64,000 nucleotides of DNA, taken from positions 180,841 to 244,840 of the forward strand of contig NZ_FNCY01000004.1 in NCBI RefSeq assembly GCF_900099695.1, given 5' to 3'. The stretch is from Propionivibrio dicarboxylicus. GTDB taxonomy: Bacteria > Pseudomonadota > Gammaproteobacteria > Burkholderiales > Rhodocyclaceae. The notes under the pieces are model-generated. The model ran no database searches. It saw nothing but the letters and a program-made list of their open reading frames with translations, and had not been told where the DNA came from. Below are positions 45,518 to 54,121 of the stretch, one piece after another; the stretch's first letter is position 1, and the number at the start of each line of letters is the position of its first letter. The position numbers and the translations under genes are program-made.

Positions 45518-47803
45518 CTAGGCGCCGACAGTTACCTCAAAAGCCATTGACAGGATCGTGACCGGTAGCGGCGCGGATTGACGAACGCATACTTGGGCGT
45601 CTTGCCCCCACTCCGGCATGATCGTGATCTGCTCGACACCGGTGACGAACTCGGGCGGGGCCCCGTAGTCTTCCCCGCTGCGTTGCGTTGTCGGCTGCAA
45701 CTCGTCGAAGTTCGGCCCGACTTCGTAGCCGAGGCTATCCTTGACGCGCAGATAGACCTCGCTGACGTTTTTCGTCAGGCCTTGGCCTGCGGCTTCGGCT
45801 TCAAAGGACAACGGTAGCGTCTTGAGGTCGGCGGTGATCGGCAGCCCGACATGCACCGTGCTTGCCTTCGCATCAAGCTCGATGGCGCCATCCGTTACAG
45901 TGACGCGATTGTGTTCGCCAGCATCGGCCAGAACCGCGACCTCTTCGCCTTCGAGGTGCCACAAACCCGTGATTGTGGACGTCGCCGTGCCCGAGTAGGT
46001 CAGGCCAGCATCAACGAAGAAAGCATCAGCGGGATCAGAGAAGCGGCGGGAGTGCAAGCGCTCGATGTAGCGCACGTCGCGGCTATTGATGTGGCGCTTG
46101 GCGACGGTATAGAGTGCGTGCTCGCTGCCCTCCTTAACGCAGGCGACGGACTCGAAGCTGCCGTCCGTGGTATGCGTGTGCCAGCCGAGCACGTCGTGCT
46201 CGGGCAGATAGGTGAGACCGAGCAATGTGCCATCAGAACGGACGCACCACACCATCTTGTTCGGTGTCTTTGCATAGGCGAGATCGCCGACGCTGTAATC
46301 GTCGAACAGGTGCGGGGCCAGTATCGAAATGTCGCGAACGTCCAGCGAACTTGTGTCGTAGATATTCGCCTTCATCTCGCGCAGGCGGCTGCCGGATTCC
46401 TGCACATAGATGACCGAACTCGCGGCGATTACCGGCTGCACGTTGCTCGCGCCCTCGGCGCCGAACTGCTTGGGATCAGCCGAGGTCGGGGTGAGCACGT
46501 CCGAGTTCTGCGGTGCAACCTTCCACTCGCCGCCGGAAGTGAGAAACAGCAGTTGATCGAGACTGACGATATGCCGGATGCGATTGACCTCGCGCGCCGT
46601 TACACGGAAGGCAATGGCGTCGTCATCGCGTGTCGGGATCGAGTAGCTCAGGTTGTTCTCAGTAGCCGAGCGTGTCGCCCAGAAGTTCTGAGGCTTGTTG
46701 TTCGTGCCGCCGAAGCACCGCCGCTGCCCGTGGTAGCCTACCGCGCCGGGGAAGTTGCCGGCGCCACTCAGAGGGTCGTTCGGCTCGGGCGGGGTCTGGC
46801 TGACGTCGGCGGTGATGTTGTCGTCCTTGAAGGCCGATCCGTCCGTCTGGCCGATGTAGCCCCACAATCCACTCGCGAGCTTGTAGATGTTGTAGCGCAC
46901 CGCGCCCGTCACTGTGGCCGGTGTGATCGTGTTGTACGAGCCAGATGTTGTCAGCGCCACGCCCGTCACCGCTGTCGAAGGCGACGCATAGGACTCTTCA
47001 AGCGTGTCGGAAGCGAGCGCGGTGGTCTTGTATGTGTATGTCGTCGAGCCGGCGCCTGAAGACGTCACGGTGGGAGCAGTAGGCGTTCCGATTGTCGGGA
47101 TAAAGCTGATCGTCGAGAGTTGCCAGTTGGTCGCGCCCAGGCGGCGCAATTCACGCGGCGCGTAGGTCGGATGCACGATCGTGAGTACATCAGCCGACTG
47201 GACGAAATGCAGGTCGAAGAGATCCGCTTCGAGATACGGGGTCGCGATCTCATAGACGCGCGCCGCGGTTCCGCCGCTGGTGTAGGCGGTGAAGCCTGAC
47301 GTGTCGATATTGGCACCACCGTGGGTGTCCGACAGCTCAAACGTGTTGGCGACGGCATTGACGTTCTTGACCTTGGCGTAGCGTCCATTGAGTTCCGCCA
47401 TGCCGACGATGCTCGACAAGTACATCCAGTCGCCATTCGCCGGATCGGTGCCGGTGTAGGTGAGCACGCCAGGATTCGCCTTGCTGATGCCGGTAATCGT
47501 CAGTCCGGTCTCAAGCAGCGTGCCGCCGTTGGTGTGCCAGCGGATGTACTGATCGCCGAACTCAAGCACGAAGGTCTGCTCGGTGTTGAACGAGAAGGGC
47601 ACGACTCGCACCTTCTTGGTCGAGTCCTTGACCTCGTTGACGTACTGAAACCCCGGTCGGTTCTGCACCGGTCCGTGGGGCAACACCCAGAAGTTATTTG
47701 CCTCGGCGAGGCCTGTCTGCAACTTGGCAAGATCGACTCGGCCATAGAGTTCCGGCCCGATGATGCCTCCGGAGAAGGAGCGGGCAAGGGTCTTGAGGTT
47801 CAT
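45518..47803 (-). CDS. Tail tubular protein B (nozzle)
   Basis: The 761-residue protein has the form of podoviral nozzle proteins: an N-terminus with FSGGIIGPELYGRVDLAKLQTGL, then VLPHGPVQNRPGFQYV, followed by long beta-rich platform domains and a C-terminal beta region. It forms the distal end of the short tail. It overlaps the tail-tube A gene by four bases. Length and order (A then B) match T7 and BPP-1-like tails. Confidence 0.85.
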   Translation of the reverse strand: MNLKTLARSFSGGIIGPELYGRVDLAKLQTGLAEANNFWVLPHGPVQNRPGFQYVNEVKDSTKKVRVVPFSFNTEQTFVLEFGDQYIRWHTNGGTLLETGLTITGISKANPGVLTYTGTDPANGDWMYLSSIVGMAELNGRYAKVKNVNAVANTFELSDTHGGANIDTSGFTAYTSGGTAARVYEIATPYLEADLFDLHFVQSADVLTIVHPTYAPRELRRLGATNWQLSTISFIPTIGTPTAPTVTSSGAGSTTYTYKTTALASDTLEESYASPSTAVTGVALTTSGSYNTITPATVTGAVRYNIYKLASGLWGYIGQTDGSAFKDDNITADVSQTPPEPNDPLSGAGNFPGAVGYHGQRRCFGGTNNKPQNFWATRSATENNLSYSIPTRDDDAIAFRVTAREVNRIRHIVSLDQLLFLTSGGEWKVAPQNSDVLTPTSADPKQFGAEGASNVQPVIAASSVIYVQESGSRLREMKANIYDTSSLDVRDISILAPHLFDDYSVGDLAYAKTPNKMVWCVRSDGTLLGLTYLPEHDVLGWHTHTTDGSFESVACVKEGSEHALYTVAKRHINSRDVRYIERLHSRRFSDPADAFFVDAGLTYSGTATSTITGLWHLEGEEVAVLADAGEHNRVTVTDGAIELDAKASTVHVGLPITADLKTLPLSFEAEAAGQGLTKNVSEVYLRVKDSLGYEVGPNFDELQPTTQRSGEDYGAPPEFVTGVEQITIMPEWGQDAQVCVRQSAPLPVTILSMAFEVTVGA

Positions 47804-48396
47804 CGTGCGGCCAGGTGCGAAGGAATGAAGGTGCCATAAGTCGAGTCGTGCGTCGCGTTGGCGTCCGCAGCTTCGGCTTGGCTCGTGTAGAAGGCGGCGA
47901 GTTGCTGCATTTCCTGCCGCTTCTTCGGGTCTTTCGGGATCGGCCCGACCAGCATGGCGGCAAGGTCAAAAGATAATGCCGTCACGAACAAGTGCGAAAA
48001 CTTGTTCGTATCTTCAACGAGCGCGGTGTATTTGAGCACCGCGTCCTCGACGTTCGTGTAAAGGATCGCGCTACCGTCCGCCGCGCTCTCGATCGTGAAG
48101 GGCTGCTCTTTGGTGTCGTCTGTTGATTGTGGCGGCAATACGGCGCGGGGTGCGATGCACTGATTGGGCAGTGCATAGGCGAACATCCAGTGATTAACAG
48201 GATTAGTCACCAATCCGAGAGCCTTGCGCCGCGTCGCAAAGCCCCAGGCGAAACGCTCAAGTGTCACGCCGAGCGCAATCGGATAAAAACGGCGGCAGTG
48301 ATTCGCCTCGACGCTCGTCTCGTCGGGATCGGCGATATTCGCCTTGTGCCCGATGTTCGCCAAGGCGAGATTCCAAATATCAACTTTCGAGGCCAT
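47800..48396 (-). CDS. Tail tubular protein A (adaptor)
   Basis: The 198-residue protein begins MASKVDIWNLALANIGHKANI and has the EANHCRRFYPIALGVTLERFAWGFA helix typical of podoviral gp11-type adaptors that join portal and nozzle. Length is right, and it is directly followed by the nozzle gene. A hairpin with a U-run lies upstream of it, so it may start a new transcript or lie past a partial terminator. Confidence 0.85.
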   Translation of the reverse strand: MASKVDIWNLALANIGHKANIADPDETSVEANHCRRFYPIALGVTLERFAWGFATRRKALGLVTNPVNHWMFAYALPNQCIAPRAVLPPQSTDDTKEQPFTIESAADGSAILYTNVEDAVLKYTALVEDTNKFSHLFVTALSFDLAAMLVGPIPKDPKKRQEMQQLAAFYTSQAEAADANATHDSTYGTFIPSHLAAR

Positions 48397-48417
48397 GACG
48401 TCCCTCTTGGTGTGAAA

Positions 48418-48439
48418 ACGGGGGCGCGATGGCCCCCGT
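48418..48439 (-). terminator. Hairpin between head and tail genes
   Basis: A perfect 8-bp GC-rich stem (48418-48425 with 48432-48439) and six-base loop; on the minus strand TTTT follows directly. A weak intrinsic terminator that could lower tail gene expression relative to the head genes. Confidence 0.5.
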
Positions 48440-48462
48440 AGTGACTGCCTTCGCGGCGGGCC

Positions 48463-48744
48463 TTAGCCGACGAGATCGCCGCCGGCCAGGGCTGCGGACT
48501 TGTTCTTCACCGCCGACTGTGCGGCCTTCGGCTTCAAGTCGCCCGCAGCCTTGGGCTTGGGCCGGCTCAGGCGAGGATCGCCCGGCTTGGCCGCCCACTT
48601 GGGCAACTTACACGTCTTGCCGTCACTGCCAACAGTGTCGAACGCAATCTGCGCGCCTGGCTCGACAAGCGCGCCGTCGTAGAAGCCGCGCTCGACCGCG
48701 ACAAGGGTGATGACCGTGGATTCGACTTTCTTCTCGTCAGCCAT
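48463..48744 (-). CDS. Small phage protein, unknown
   Basis: From the ATG at 48744 it has 93 residues; a GTG at 48753 would add three. The N-terminal half is beta-like (TVITLVAVERGFYDGALVEPG), with a CKLPKWAAKPGDP segment, and the C-terminus is Lys/Ala/Pro-rich and probably disordered. It lies between cement and tail-adaptor genes and could be a head-completion or head-tail protein. No family recognised. Confidence 0.6.
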   Translation of the reverse strand: MADEKKVESTVITLVAVERGFYDGALVEPGAQIAFDTVGSDGKTCKLPKWAAKPGDPRLSRPKPKAAGDLKPKAAQSAVKNKSAALAGGDLVG

Positions 48745-48755
48745 GATCGTCACCG

Positions 48756-49220
48756 TTACGCCACGTTGTCAGCGTACGCGCGCCACAAGGCCGGATCCGC
48801 CGTCAGGAAGGCATTGATCTTGCCCGCCGTGAAGGCCGCGGTGCCGGTTACCTGCAGCACACCGAGATAGCGCTCGTACGAGCCGGACGGCAGCTTGCCG
48901 GCGAACACCAACTTGCCCGCCGTCAGACTCGCCACGGCAATCGCTTGCGAGGCGATGTGCTCCGTAGCCGAGCCGTCCGTCGCAATCGCCGCCTGCGCGT
49001 CGGATGCGAGCTTGAACTGGCCAGTAGCCGAGCCGCCCGAGGTCGCAGCGGTGTCGACCTGGACGACGAAGTACAGGTCGCTGCCTTCGAGATCGACGGT
49101 TGTGTTGTTGTTCGTGGTCGAGGGCTTGAGGTCGATCACATCCCCGATCAGATAGGTGCCTGCGCCACCGGTGTTAAGGGCGGTCGCGTCGGCGAATTCG
49201 AGTCGGTCGTCAAGTAACAT
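48756..49220 (-). CDS. Bbp16-like capsid cement protein
   Basis: The 154-residue, beta-rich protein beginning MLLDDRLEFADA resembles Bbp16 of Bordetella phage BPP-1, the jellyroll cement protein that sits on capsid three-fold axes. Features include ALNTGGAGTYLIGDVIDL, a strand with LYFVVQVDTAA and GSYERYLGVLQ. It follows the major capsid gene, as in BPP-1. A hairpin (49243-49250 with 49260-49267) lies between the two genes and could shape their ratio. Confidence 0.8.
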   Translation of the reverse strand: MLLDDRLEFADATALNTGGAGTYLIGDVIDLKPSTTNNNTTVDLEGSDLYFVVQVDTAATSGGSATGQFKLASDAQAAIATDGSATEHIASQAIAVASLTAGKLVFAGKLPSGSYERYLGVLQVTGTAAFTAGKINAFLTADPALWRAYADNVA

Positions 49221-49242
49221 TTTTGCTTCTCCTGTCTTGCCG

Positions 49243-49267
49243 GGGGCGGCTGGTGTTATGCCGCCCC
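49243..49267 (-). other. GC-rich hairpin between capsid and cement genes
   Basis: GGGGCGGC and GCCGCCCC enclose a nine-base loop in the 58-base gap after the major capsid stop. No U-run follows, so mRNA processing or partial termination is more likely than full termination. Confidence 0.4.
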
Positions 49268-49278
49268 TAGCGGGGTGG

Positions 49279-50277
49279 TTAGATGCCCGATTCCGTGCTC
49301 AGAATCTGGTCGACACGGCGGATCGGCACACCGCGGAAGCGGGTGACGAACTTGCCCTGCGCTTCTTCCTGCGTCTTGAACATCAGCAGCGGATCGCGGT
49401 TCATCTGCAGATCGAAGGCGTCGAGCGCGTCGCGGTTCATGTAAATGGCCGGACGGCACAAGTTGAGGTTCGGGATGCGGCGCATCGCCTTCGCGAGCAG
49501 GTCGCGCAGGACCGGACCGGTAGCGCCGCTGGCGACGATGTCTTCGAGGTCGAAGTTCACGCGCACGATGTAGCGCCAGTCACGGACGACCATGCCGCAA
49601 TCCCACTTGTAATGCGTGCGGTAAGCTTCCATGCGGCCGTTTGAGCCGTCGATGTTCTCGATCGTGACCTGTCCCTTGTCCGTGATCTGCAGGCCCGCCT
49701 GCGAACCCTTCGGGTAAATCATGTGGCAGGTGTTCGGACCCCAGCCTACAACCCAGATCGACGTGTTGTCCGTACCGTCCGGCGTGGCCGCCGAGGTCAG
49801 GATGTTCTCGCCGTTGACAGCCGATTGGTCGTTGAAGCGCGGGGCCAGACCGGTGAAGCCTTCCGGCTCGGTCGCCTCATTGCCATAGACCATGTAGCGG
49901 GCGAGCTTCTGGCCAAAGCCTTCGATGATCGCGCTCTCCTCCGACAGGCGCCAGGCGGCGCTGTTGCCGTTCAGGTCGGCGAGGGCCTTGTCGACTTCGG
50001 CGTAGTTTTCCAACATGCCCAGGCCTTCGCGCACCTTGACGCTCGTGCTCTTGGTCGGCTGGACGCCGCCATAGAGCTTGCGGAAGGTCGGCTCGGGGAT
50101 GCCGGTGCGGACGCTGGTGACGTGCCCGGTGAGTTCGTTGGCTTCGAGCCACACGGCGTCATCGAGGATCTCGTTGGTCTGGCTCACCATCTCGATCACT
50201 TGCGCCACGTTCCCGTTCGGGTCGAGGCGCGACTTCACGTCGAGAAGAGTGGGATGCGTGGTTGCAAGGGTGGTCAT
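49279..50277 (-). CDS. Major capsid protein (GP7/Bbp17 type)
   Basis: The 332-residue protein shows the pattern of the HK97-fold GP7-family capsid proteins: TLLDVKSRLDPNG near the start, VSQTNEILDDAVWLEAN, TVRTGIPEP-like sequence (VRTGIPEPTFRKLYGG), FEGFTGLAPR-like sequence and a C-terminal RGVPIRRVDQIL. In BPP-1 the equivalent is Bbp17. It lies between the scaffold-like gene and the cement gene, the expected order. Confidence 0.92.
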   Translation of the reverse strand: MTTLATTHPTLLDVKSRLDPNGNVAQVIEMVSQTNEILDDAVWLEANELTGHVTSVRTGIPEPTFRKLYGGVQPTKSTSVKVREGLGMLENYAEVDKALADLNGNSAAWRLSEESAIIEGFGQKLARYMVYGNEATEPEGFTGLAPRFNDQSAVNGENILTSAATPDGTDNTSIWVVGWGPNTCHMIYPKGSQAGLQITDKGQVTIENIDGSNGRMEAYRTHYKWDCGMVVRDWRYIVRVNFDLEDIVASGATGPVLRDLLAKAMRRIPNLNLCRPAIYMNRDALDAFDLQMNRDPLLMFKTQEEAQGKFVTRFRGVPIRRVDQILSTESGI

Positions 50278-50301
50278 GGTTTCTTTCCTTTCAGAAAGGT
50301 G

Positions 50302-50973
50302 TTACGGGTTCATGTTGCTCTTGCTGTACAAGTTCTGGCCCGCACTCGGGCCGGGCGGCTTGGTGCCGCCAGGTACAGCAGAATCCGGTTTGATGGTTCT
50401 GCCGATGCGTGCGAAGAAGCGAATCATCTCGGGGTGATTGCCGAGCTTGCTCTCGTCGAGGAACTTGATGAGGCCCTCGCTTCCATAGGTGTCACGCGCC
50501 AGCTTGGCGACGGCGAGACTTTCACCGAGCTTGTCGCCACCGAACTCCTTGTCGGCCTTGGCATCGGCGAGCCATTGGGCCTGCGTGCTCTCGACCGCTT
50601 CGAGGATTCGGTTGTTGTTCAGTTGCACGGCCTTGGCGCCAATATCCACGAACTTCTGCGCGTCCTCTTGGGAGAGGTTGCGCTCCTTCGCGAGGGCCTT
50701 GAACTCGGTCATGGCGTCCTCGTTGAGGGTCGTGCCTTCCGGCGCGGTGAAGTCGGTGTAGGACTCCGGGGCGCCCGTCGGCGTCTCGGTGTTGGCTTCC
50801 GGGGCCGGTGCTTGTGCTGCTGGGGTAGCGGCTTCTGCGGGCGTCTGCGCGGTCGCCGCCGGGGCCGGGGCCGGGGCCTGAGTGCTCGCATCAAGGGGAG
50901 CAGCAACGGGAGCAGCGCCGGGCTGTTGGCTATTTGCTTCGGCGGTTGCGGGTGTCTGCGCTTCGGTTGTCAT
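50302..50973 (-). CDS. Scaffolding protein
   Basis: The 223 residues start with an Ala/Pro/Thr/Gln-rich, surely disordered 80 residues and continue as a charged helix (FKALAKERNLSQEDAQKFVDIGAKAVQ), then a GEGLIKFL-like helical end, the composition of phage scaffolds. It directly precedes the major capsid gene. Its start lies within the Bbp19-like gene (44-base overlap in a different frame). No protease motif is visible. Confidence 0.8.
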   Translation of the reverse strand: MTTEAQTPATAEANSQQPGAAPVAAPLDASTQAPAPAPAATAQTPAEAATPAAQAPAPEANTETPTGAPESYTDFTAPEGTTLNEDAMTEFKALAKERNLSQEDAQKFVDIGAKAVQLNNNRILEAVESTQAQWLADAKADKEFGGDKLGESLAVAKLARDTYGSEGLIKFLDESKLGNHPEMIRFFARIGRTIKPDSAVPGGTKPPGPSAGQNLYSKSNMNP

Positions 50974-51295
50974 GGCGTTCTTTCGTCTCCTGCTGCTCTG
51001 CGAGCATCTCGGTGTAACGGTCGGGGCAGGCTTCCATGATCTCGTTCAGCAGTTCTAGCCCTGCGCTTCTGCGGCCCTCGTTGAAGGCCATCACCGCGTT
51101 ATTGGTGTTGAAGCTCTGTAGCCAGATACCTGCCTTGCTCAATCGCCGGTAAATGAATCGCCGGCCCTGCTTGGTACTCATTGCCCATCGAAGTTCGTTC
51201 TGCTCTGTCTCTCGCTGCTGTCGCTCCTTCTCCGCCTGCTCGGCAGAGATGCGTTCCTCGTCAGCGAGGTCGAGCGGGTTGTGCTCCGATGTCAT
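50930..51295 (-). CDS. Bbp19-like phage protein
   Basis: The 121-residue protein has the core AMSTKQGRRFIYRRLSKAGIW, then FNEGRRSAGLELLNEI and PDRYTEML, which is the Bbp19-type domain found ahead of scaffold genes in BPP-1-like phages; its role is not settled. N- and C-termini are charged and disordered. It overlaps the scaffold gene by 44 bases and is preceded by element C. Confidence 0.75.
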   Translation of the reverse strand: MTSEHNPLDLADEERISAEQAEKERQQRETEQNELRWAMSTKQGRRFIYRRLSKAGIWLQSFNTNNAVMAFNEGRRSAGLELLNEIMEACPDRYTEMLAEQQETKERHDNRSADTRNRRSK

Positions 51296-51324
51296 GTGCG
51301 AACCTTACGCGTCGCTTTTTGCGT

Positions 51325-51337
51325 CAAGGGTACGGGG
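51325..51337 (-). promoter_or_regulatory. Late-module element C (CCCCGTACCCTTG)
   Basis: It stands directly after the stop of the staple-like gene and 30 bases ahead of the Bbp19-like gene; the sequence continues as TTGACG. Confidence 0.45.
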
Positions 51338-51673
51338 CTATGCCATGTCGCTATTCGGGAACATCGAGCGAGGATCGCGCGCTGCCAGTTGCAGATCCAT
51401 GTCGGCGATCTGCAACTCCATGCTCTTGCGCTCGCCTTGCTCGTCGGCGTTCTGCCGTGCCTCGACGACCTTGACCTTCGCAACGACAGTCATCTCTGTG
51501 CCGACTGCGGCCAGATCGACGCCGAGCTTGTCCATCTCGGGCTTCCCGAGAGACAGGCGAAGGCCCCACGGATATTCTGGCTTCGGTCCTTCTGCGCCAT
51601 CGGAACAGCACGGGCTGCACATGCCATCGGCTTTCATTTCGTCGACGGTGCGGATCATGTTGGTCATTGGCAT
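51338..51673 (-). CDS. Capsid staple-like protein
   Basis: The 111-residue protein has a short N-terminal part with MCSPCC, then YPWGLRLSLGKPEMDKLGVD and a beta strand pair (EMTVVAKVKVVEA, MELQIADMDLQL). This resembles the small 'capsid staple' proteins of several tailed phages, which bind capsomer edges. The last eight residues, MFPNSDMA, recur in the upstream neighbour. The identification is moderate. Confidence 0.6.
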   Translation of the reverse strand: MPMTNMIRTVDEMKADGMCSPCCSDGAEGPKPEYPWGLRLSLGKPEMDKLGVDLAAVGTEMTVVAKVKVVEARQNADEQGERKSMELQIADMDLQLAARDPRSMFPNSDMA

Positions 51674-51690
51674 TTGGTCGTCTCCTTGAG

Positions 51691-52089
51691 TTATGCCATG
51701 TCGCTATTCGGGTACATCGCCCTGGCGTCGCGCGGGGGCGCGAGATCGTCCGGTATCTCGTAGTCCTTGCGCTCCCAGGCCTGACAGCTTCGTGTGGTGT
51801 GGCAGATGATGTGCAGCTTGTGGCAGTAGCCGCGGTGTGCCTGCGAGCCGTAGATGTCGAACTTGTTGAGCGGGATCGTCTCAAGCTCGGTCAAGCGCTC
51901 GGGCGTGTTGTCGTAGTACTCGCAATTCGCGCAGATGCGCCGTTTCGCCTCGGCGAGCGAGACGCCGAACACCTGCGCAGCCTTGTCCCAATACGGGTCG
52001 CCTGGCTGATCGACAACAGCCGGACCGAGGTTCCAATTGGCGATTGCGTTCTCGGTGTTGGCGAGCAGGGTCTCGGTGGTCTCAATCAT
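51691..52089 (-). CDS. Cysteine-rich phage protein sharing a C-terminal peptide with its neighbour
   Basis: The ATG at 52089 gives 132 residues, beginning MIETTETLLANTEN. The middle has ICANCEYYDN and GYCHKLHIICHTTRSCQAW; six Cys and nearby His suggest a zinc site. It ends in MYPNSDMA, nearly the same as the staple-like protein that follows 17 bases later. No family recognised; its place between portal and head genes suggests a virion or assembly role. Confidence 0.65.
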   Translation of the reverse strand: MIETTETLLANTENAIANWNLGPAVVDQPGDPYWDKAAQVFGVSLAEAKRRICANCEYYDNTPERLTELETIPLNKFDIYGSQAHRGYCHKLHIICHTTRSCQAWERKDYEIPDDLAPPRDARAMYPNSDMA

Positions 52090-52091
52090 TG

Positions 52092-53834
52092 TCACACCTG
52101 TGCGTTGTAGCCTTGGAATTGACGCAGGACGTCGGTGAGCGCGTTCTTGCCGCCGGTGTCGGCCTGTGACAGATCGCGTGCAGCCGCCGCCGCCGGCGGG
52201 ATCATGGCGGCCTGCTGTGCTTGGGATTGGGCCTGCGCCCGGTCCTCGCGGATGATCGCGACCTTGTCGTCGGCGACGACGACGGACGGATCGACGCCGA
52301 ACATGTCGGCATACATGTCGATCGCCTGGTCGCGATTGACCTTGTCCCACACGCTCGTATCACCGCTGCCCTGCGCGATCTGCGCGACGCGGCCGATGTA
52401 GCCATCGAGGGCGCCGATGCCGACCATCTTCTGCGCTTGCGCGAGCGTGCTGACGAACTCGACCTTTAGTTCGACGCCCTGCAGTTCCTTCGGCGGGGGC
52501 GGCAGCAGTCCGGCCTCGACGATGCGCGAGAAGGTCAAGTCGATCTTCGGCGACAGCATCTCGTTGTGCAGGCGTTCAAGCACTGGCCCGAGCATCAAGA
52601 GCTTCTCTTCATGTCGCTCGGCGATCTCGGTGGCAGTCGCCGGCATCCGACGATTGTCCTGCGAGATCATCAGGAACAGATCGGCGTAGAAACACTTGTT
52701 GATGCGGCCGCGCACGTCGATGATGTCCTCGCGCAGCGCGCCGAGGTCGAGATTGACGTCGAACAGCGGGCGCACGCCCTGGTTCTGCCCGTTGGTCGGG
52801 ATATAGCTGATGCCGCCCGGCAGTACGGCCACTTGCGAGTTCTTGCGCTCGGCGGGCACCTGTAGCGGTGGCTTCGTTTGATAGTCGATCGCCTGGCCCT
52901 TGCGCAGTTGCTCCTGCTGCAGTTGCTTGATGTCGCCGAGGGCGCGGAAGCTCGGGCCGTTGCCGTAGATGTCGCCGCCACGGACGTGCCAGCGCGGGGC
53001 CAGTACCGGGAAGCGACGATAGCCGGACTCGCGCAGGAAGCGCTGCCCGGCCGGATCGTTGGCGACGTCGTTGCCCGGCTCGAAGTAGCAGGACGCGAAG
53101 CGCATGTTTTTGGCATCATGCTGCCGGATGTCGCGGTCATGCCGCGGCTCGATGATGTGGATCACCGGGATCCACTTGTCGAGGTTGCGGTGCGCATCCC
53201 AATCGTTCTTGACCTGCTGCGACACGGCTGGCCAGTCCGGCGTGCTGTATGGGTTGCCGCCATAGACGAACTTCTCGACGATCTGGATGAGCGTCATCTC
53301 GAACTCACGCACGAGGGTATCGACGACGCCCTTGTCATTGGCCGCGACGGCGTACTCGCCGGCGGTCAGTACCTTGTGATTGATGACGTTGTCGAAGTCA
53401 TCCTCGACGATCGAGGCCGCGGTCGCAAATGCGCCGAGTTCCTCATACATCGTGTGCAACGAGTTGTAGGTGTTCGACTTCGCGTAGATCGTGCGCATGA
53501 GTTCGGTGACGTCGTGCAGCCAGGTGCGCACCGGGTCGTACTCCATCAGGTCGCGATCTGGCGTCGCAAGCCGGAACCACGGCCGGGCGGGCGAAGTCAT
53601 GCCAGCCATCATGCCGGCAGTCATGATGTCGAGTGCCGTGGTGGCCGACGAGTCATAGATGTTATTGAAGACGCGGTCGCCCTTATTCCGGTCGGTGGCG
53701 AAGTACCGGCCGGCATACGGCAGCAGGTAGCGCGTAATGTCCTGATAGCGCGAGATCCACGTCGAGCGCTCGGCCCACATCGCGGACTTGCGCAGCATGT
53801 AGCGCTGCTTCTTGGGAATGTCCATCATGGTCAT
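52092..53834 (-). CDS. Portal protein (podoviral head-tail connector)
   Basis: The 580-residue protein has the PF12236-type portal pattern: an N-terminal helix with RYLLPYAGRYF, then RVFNNIYDSSATTALDIMTAGMMAGMTSPARPWF, a beta-rich wing, and a C-terminal helix with NRRMPATATEIAERHEEKLLMLGPVLERL, ending in a Gln/Ala-rich tail. It forms the dodecameric DNA gate at one capsid vertex. It overlaps the small upstream gene by four bases. Confidence 0.93.
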   Translation of the reverse strand: MTMMDIPKKQRYMLRKSAMWAERSTWISRYQDITRYLLPYAGRYFATDRNKGDRVFNNIYDSSATTALDIMTAGMMAGMTSPARPWFRLATPDRDLMEYDPVRTWLHDVTELMRTIYAKSNTYNSLHTMYEELGAFATAASIVEDDFDNVINHKVLTAGEYAVAANDKGVVDTLVREFEMTLIQIVEKFVYGGNPYSTPDWPAVSQQVKNDWDAHRNLDKWIPVIHIIEPRHDRDIRQHDAKNMRFASCYFEPGNDVANDPAGQRFLRESGYRRFPVLAPRWHVRGGDIYGNGPSFRALGDIKQLQQEQLRKGQAIDYQTKPPLQVPAERKNSQVAVLPGGISYIPTNGQNQGVRPLFDVNLDLGALREDIIDVRGRINKCFYADLFLMISQDNRRMPATATEIAERHEEKLLMLGPVLERLHNEMLSPKIDLTFSRIVEAGLLPPPPKELQGVELKVEFVSTLAQAQKMVGIGALDGYIGRVAQIAQGSGDTSVWDKVNRDQAIDMYADMFGVDPSVVVADDKVAIIREDRAQAQSQAQQAAMIPPAAAAARDLSQADTGGKNALTDVLRQFQGYNAQV

Positions 53835-54118
53835 TGCCCGAGCAAGGTAGATTTGCCCAAGTTCAGCGTGCTTGTGTCGATACCGCTGCCGCTCGTGAGC
53901 AAGGTGTTGTTCGGCCCGCCCGCTGCTGCCGCCGCCGTATTCTGGTCGGTCTGCGTCTTGCGACGCGCAGCTTCGTCTGGCGTCTTGCTCGTCTGCGGCG
54001 TCTCGACGGTGGCGACGTCAGTGCTTTTGACGGACGACTTCGGCGTCAGCATCATCGAGGCGGCAATGCCGGCCCCGGCAGCGAGCGCGACGGTCGTGGC
54101 GCTAATTCCTCCTGACAT
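53831..54118 (-). CDS. Small phage protein with MSGGIS N-terminus
   Basis: The 95 residues comprise an Ala/Gly-rich hydrophobic helix (about 6-24), then a Thr/Ser/Gln-rich, probably disordered part. Its start, MSGGISATTVALAAG, is like that of the gp14-like core protein (MSGGISASTLATAAI), although the genes are 8.6 kb apart. It precedes the portal gene. It could be a small core or ejection protein; no family is recognised. Confidence 0.6.
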   Translation of the reverse strand: MSGGISATTVALAAGAGIAASMMLTPKSSVKSTDVATVETPQTSKTPDEAARRKTQTDQNTAAAAAGGPNNTLLTSGSGIDTSTLNLGKSTLLGQ

Positions 54119-54121
54119 GGC

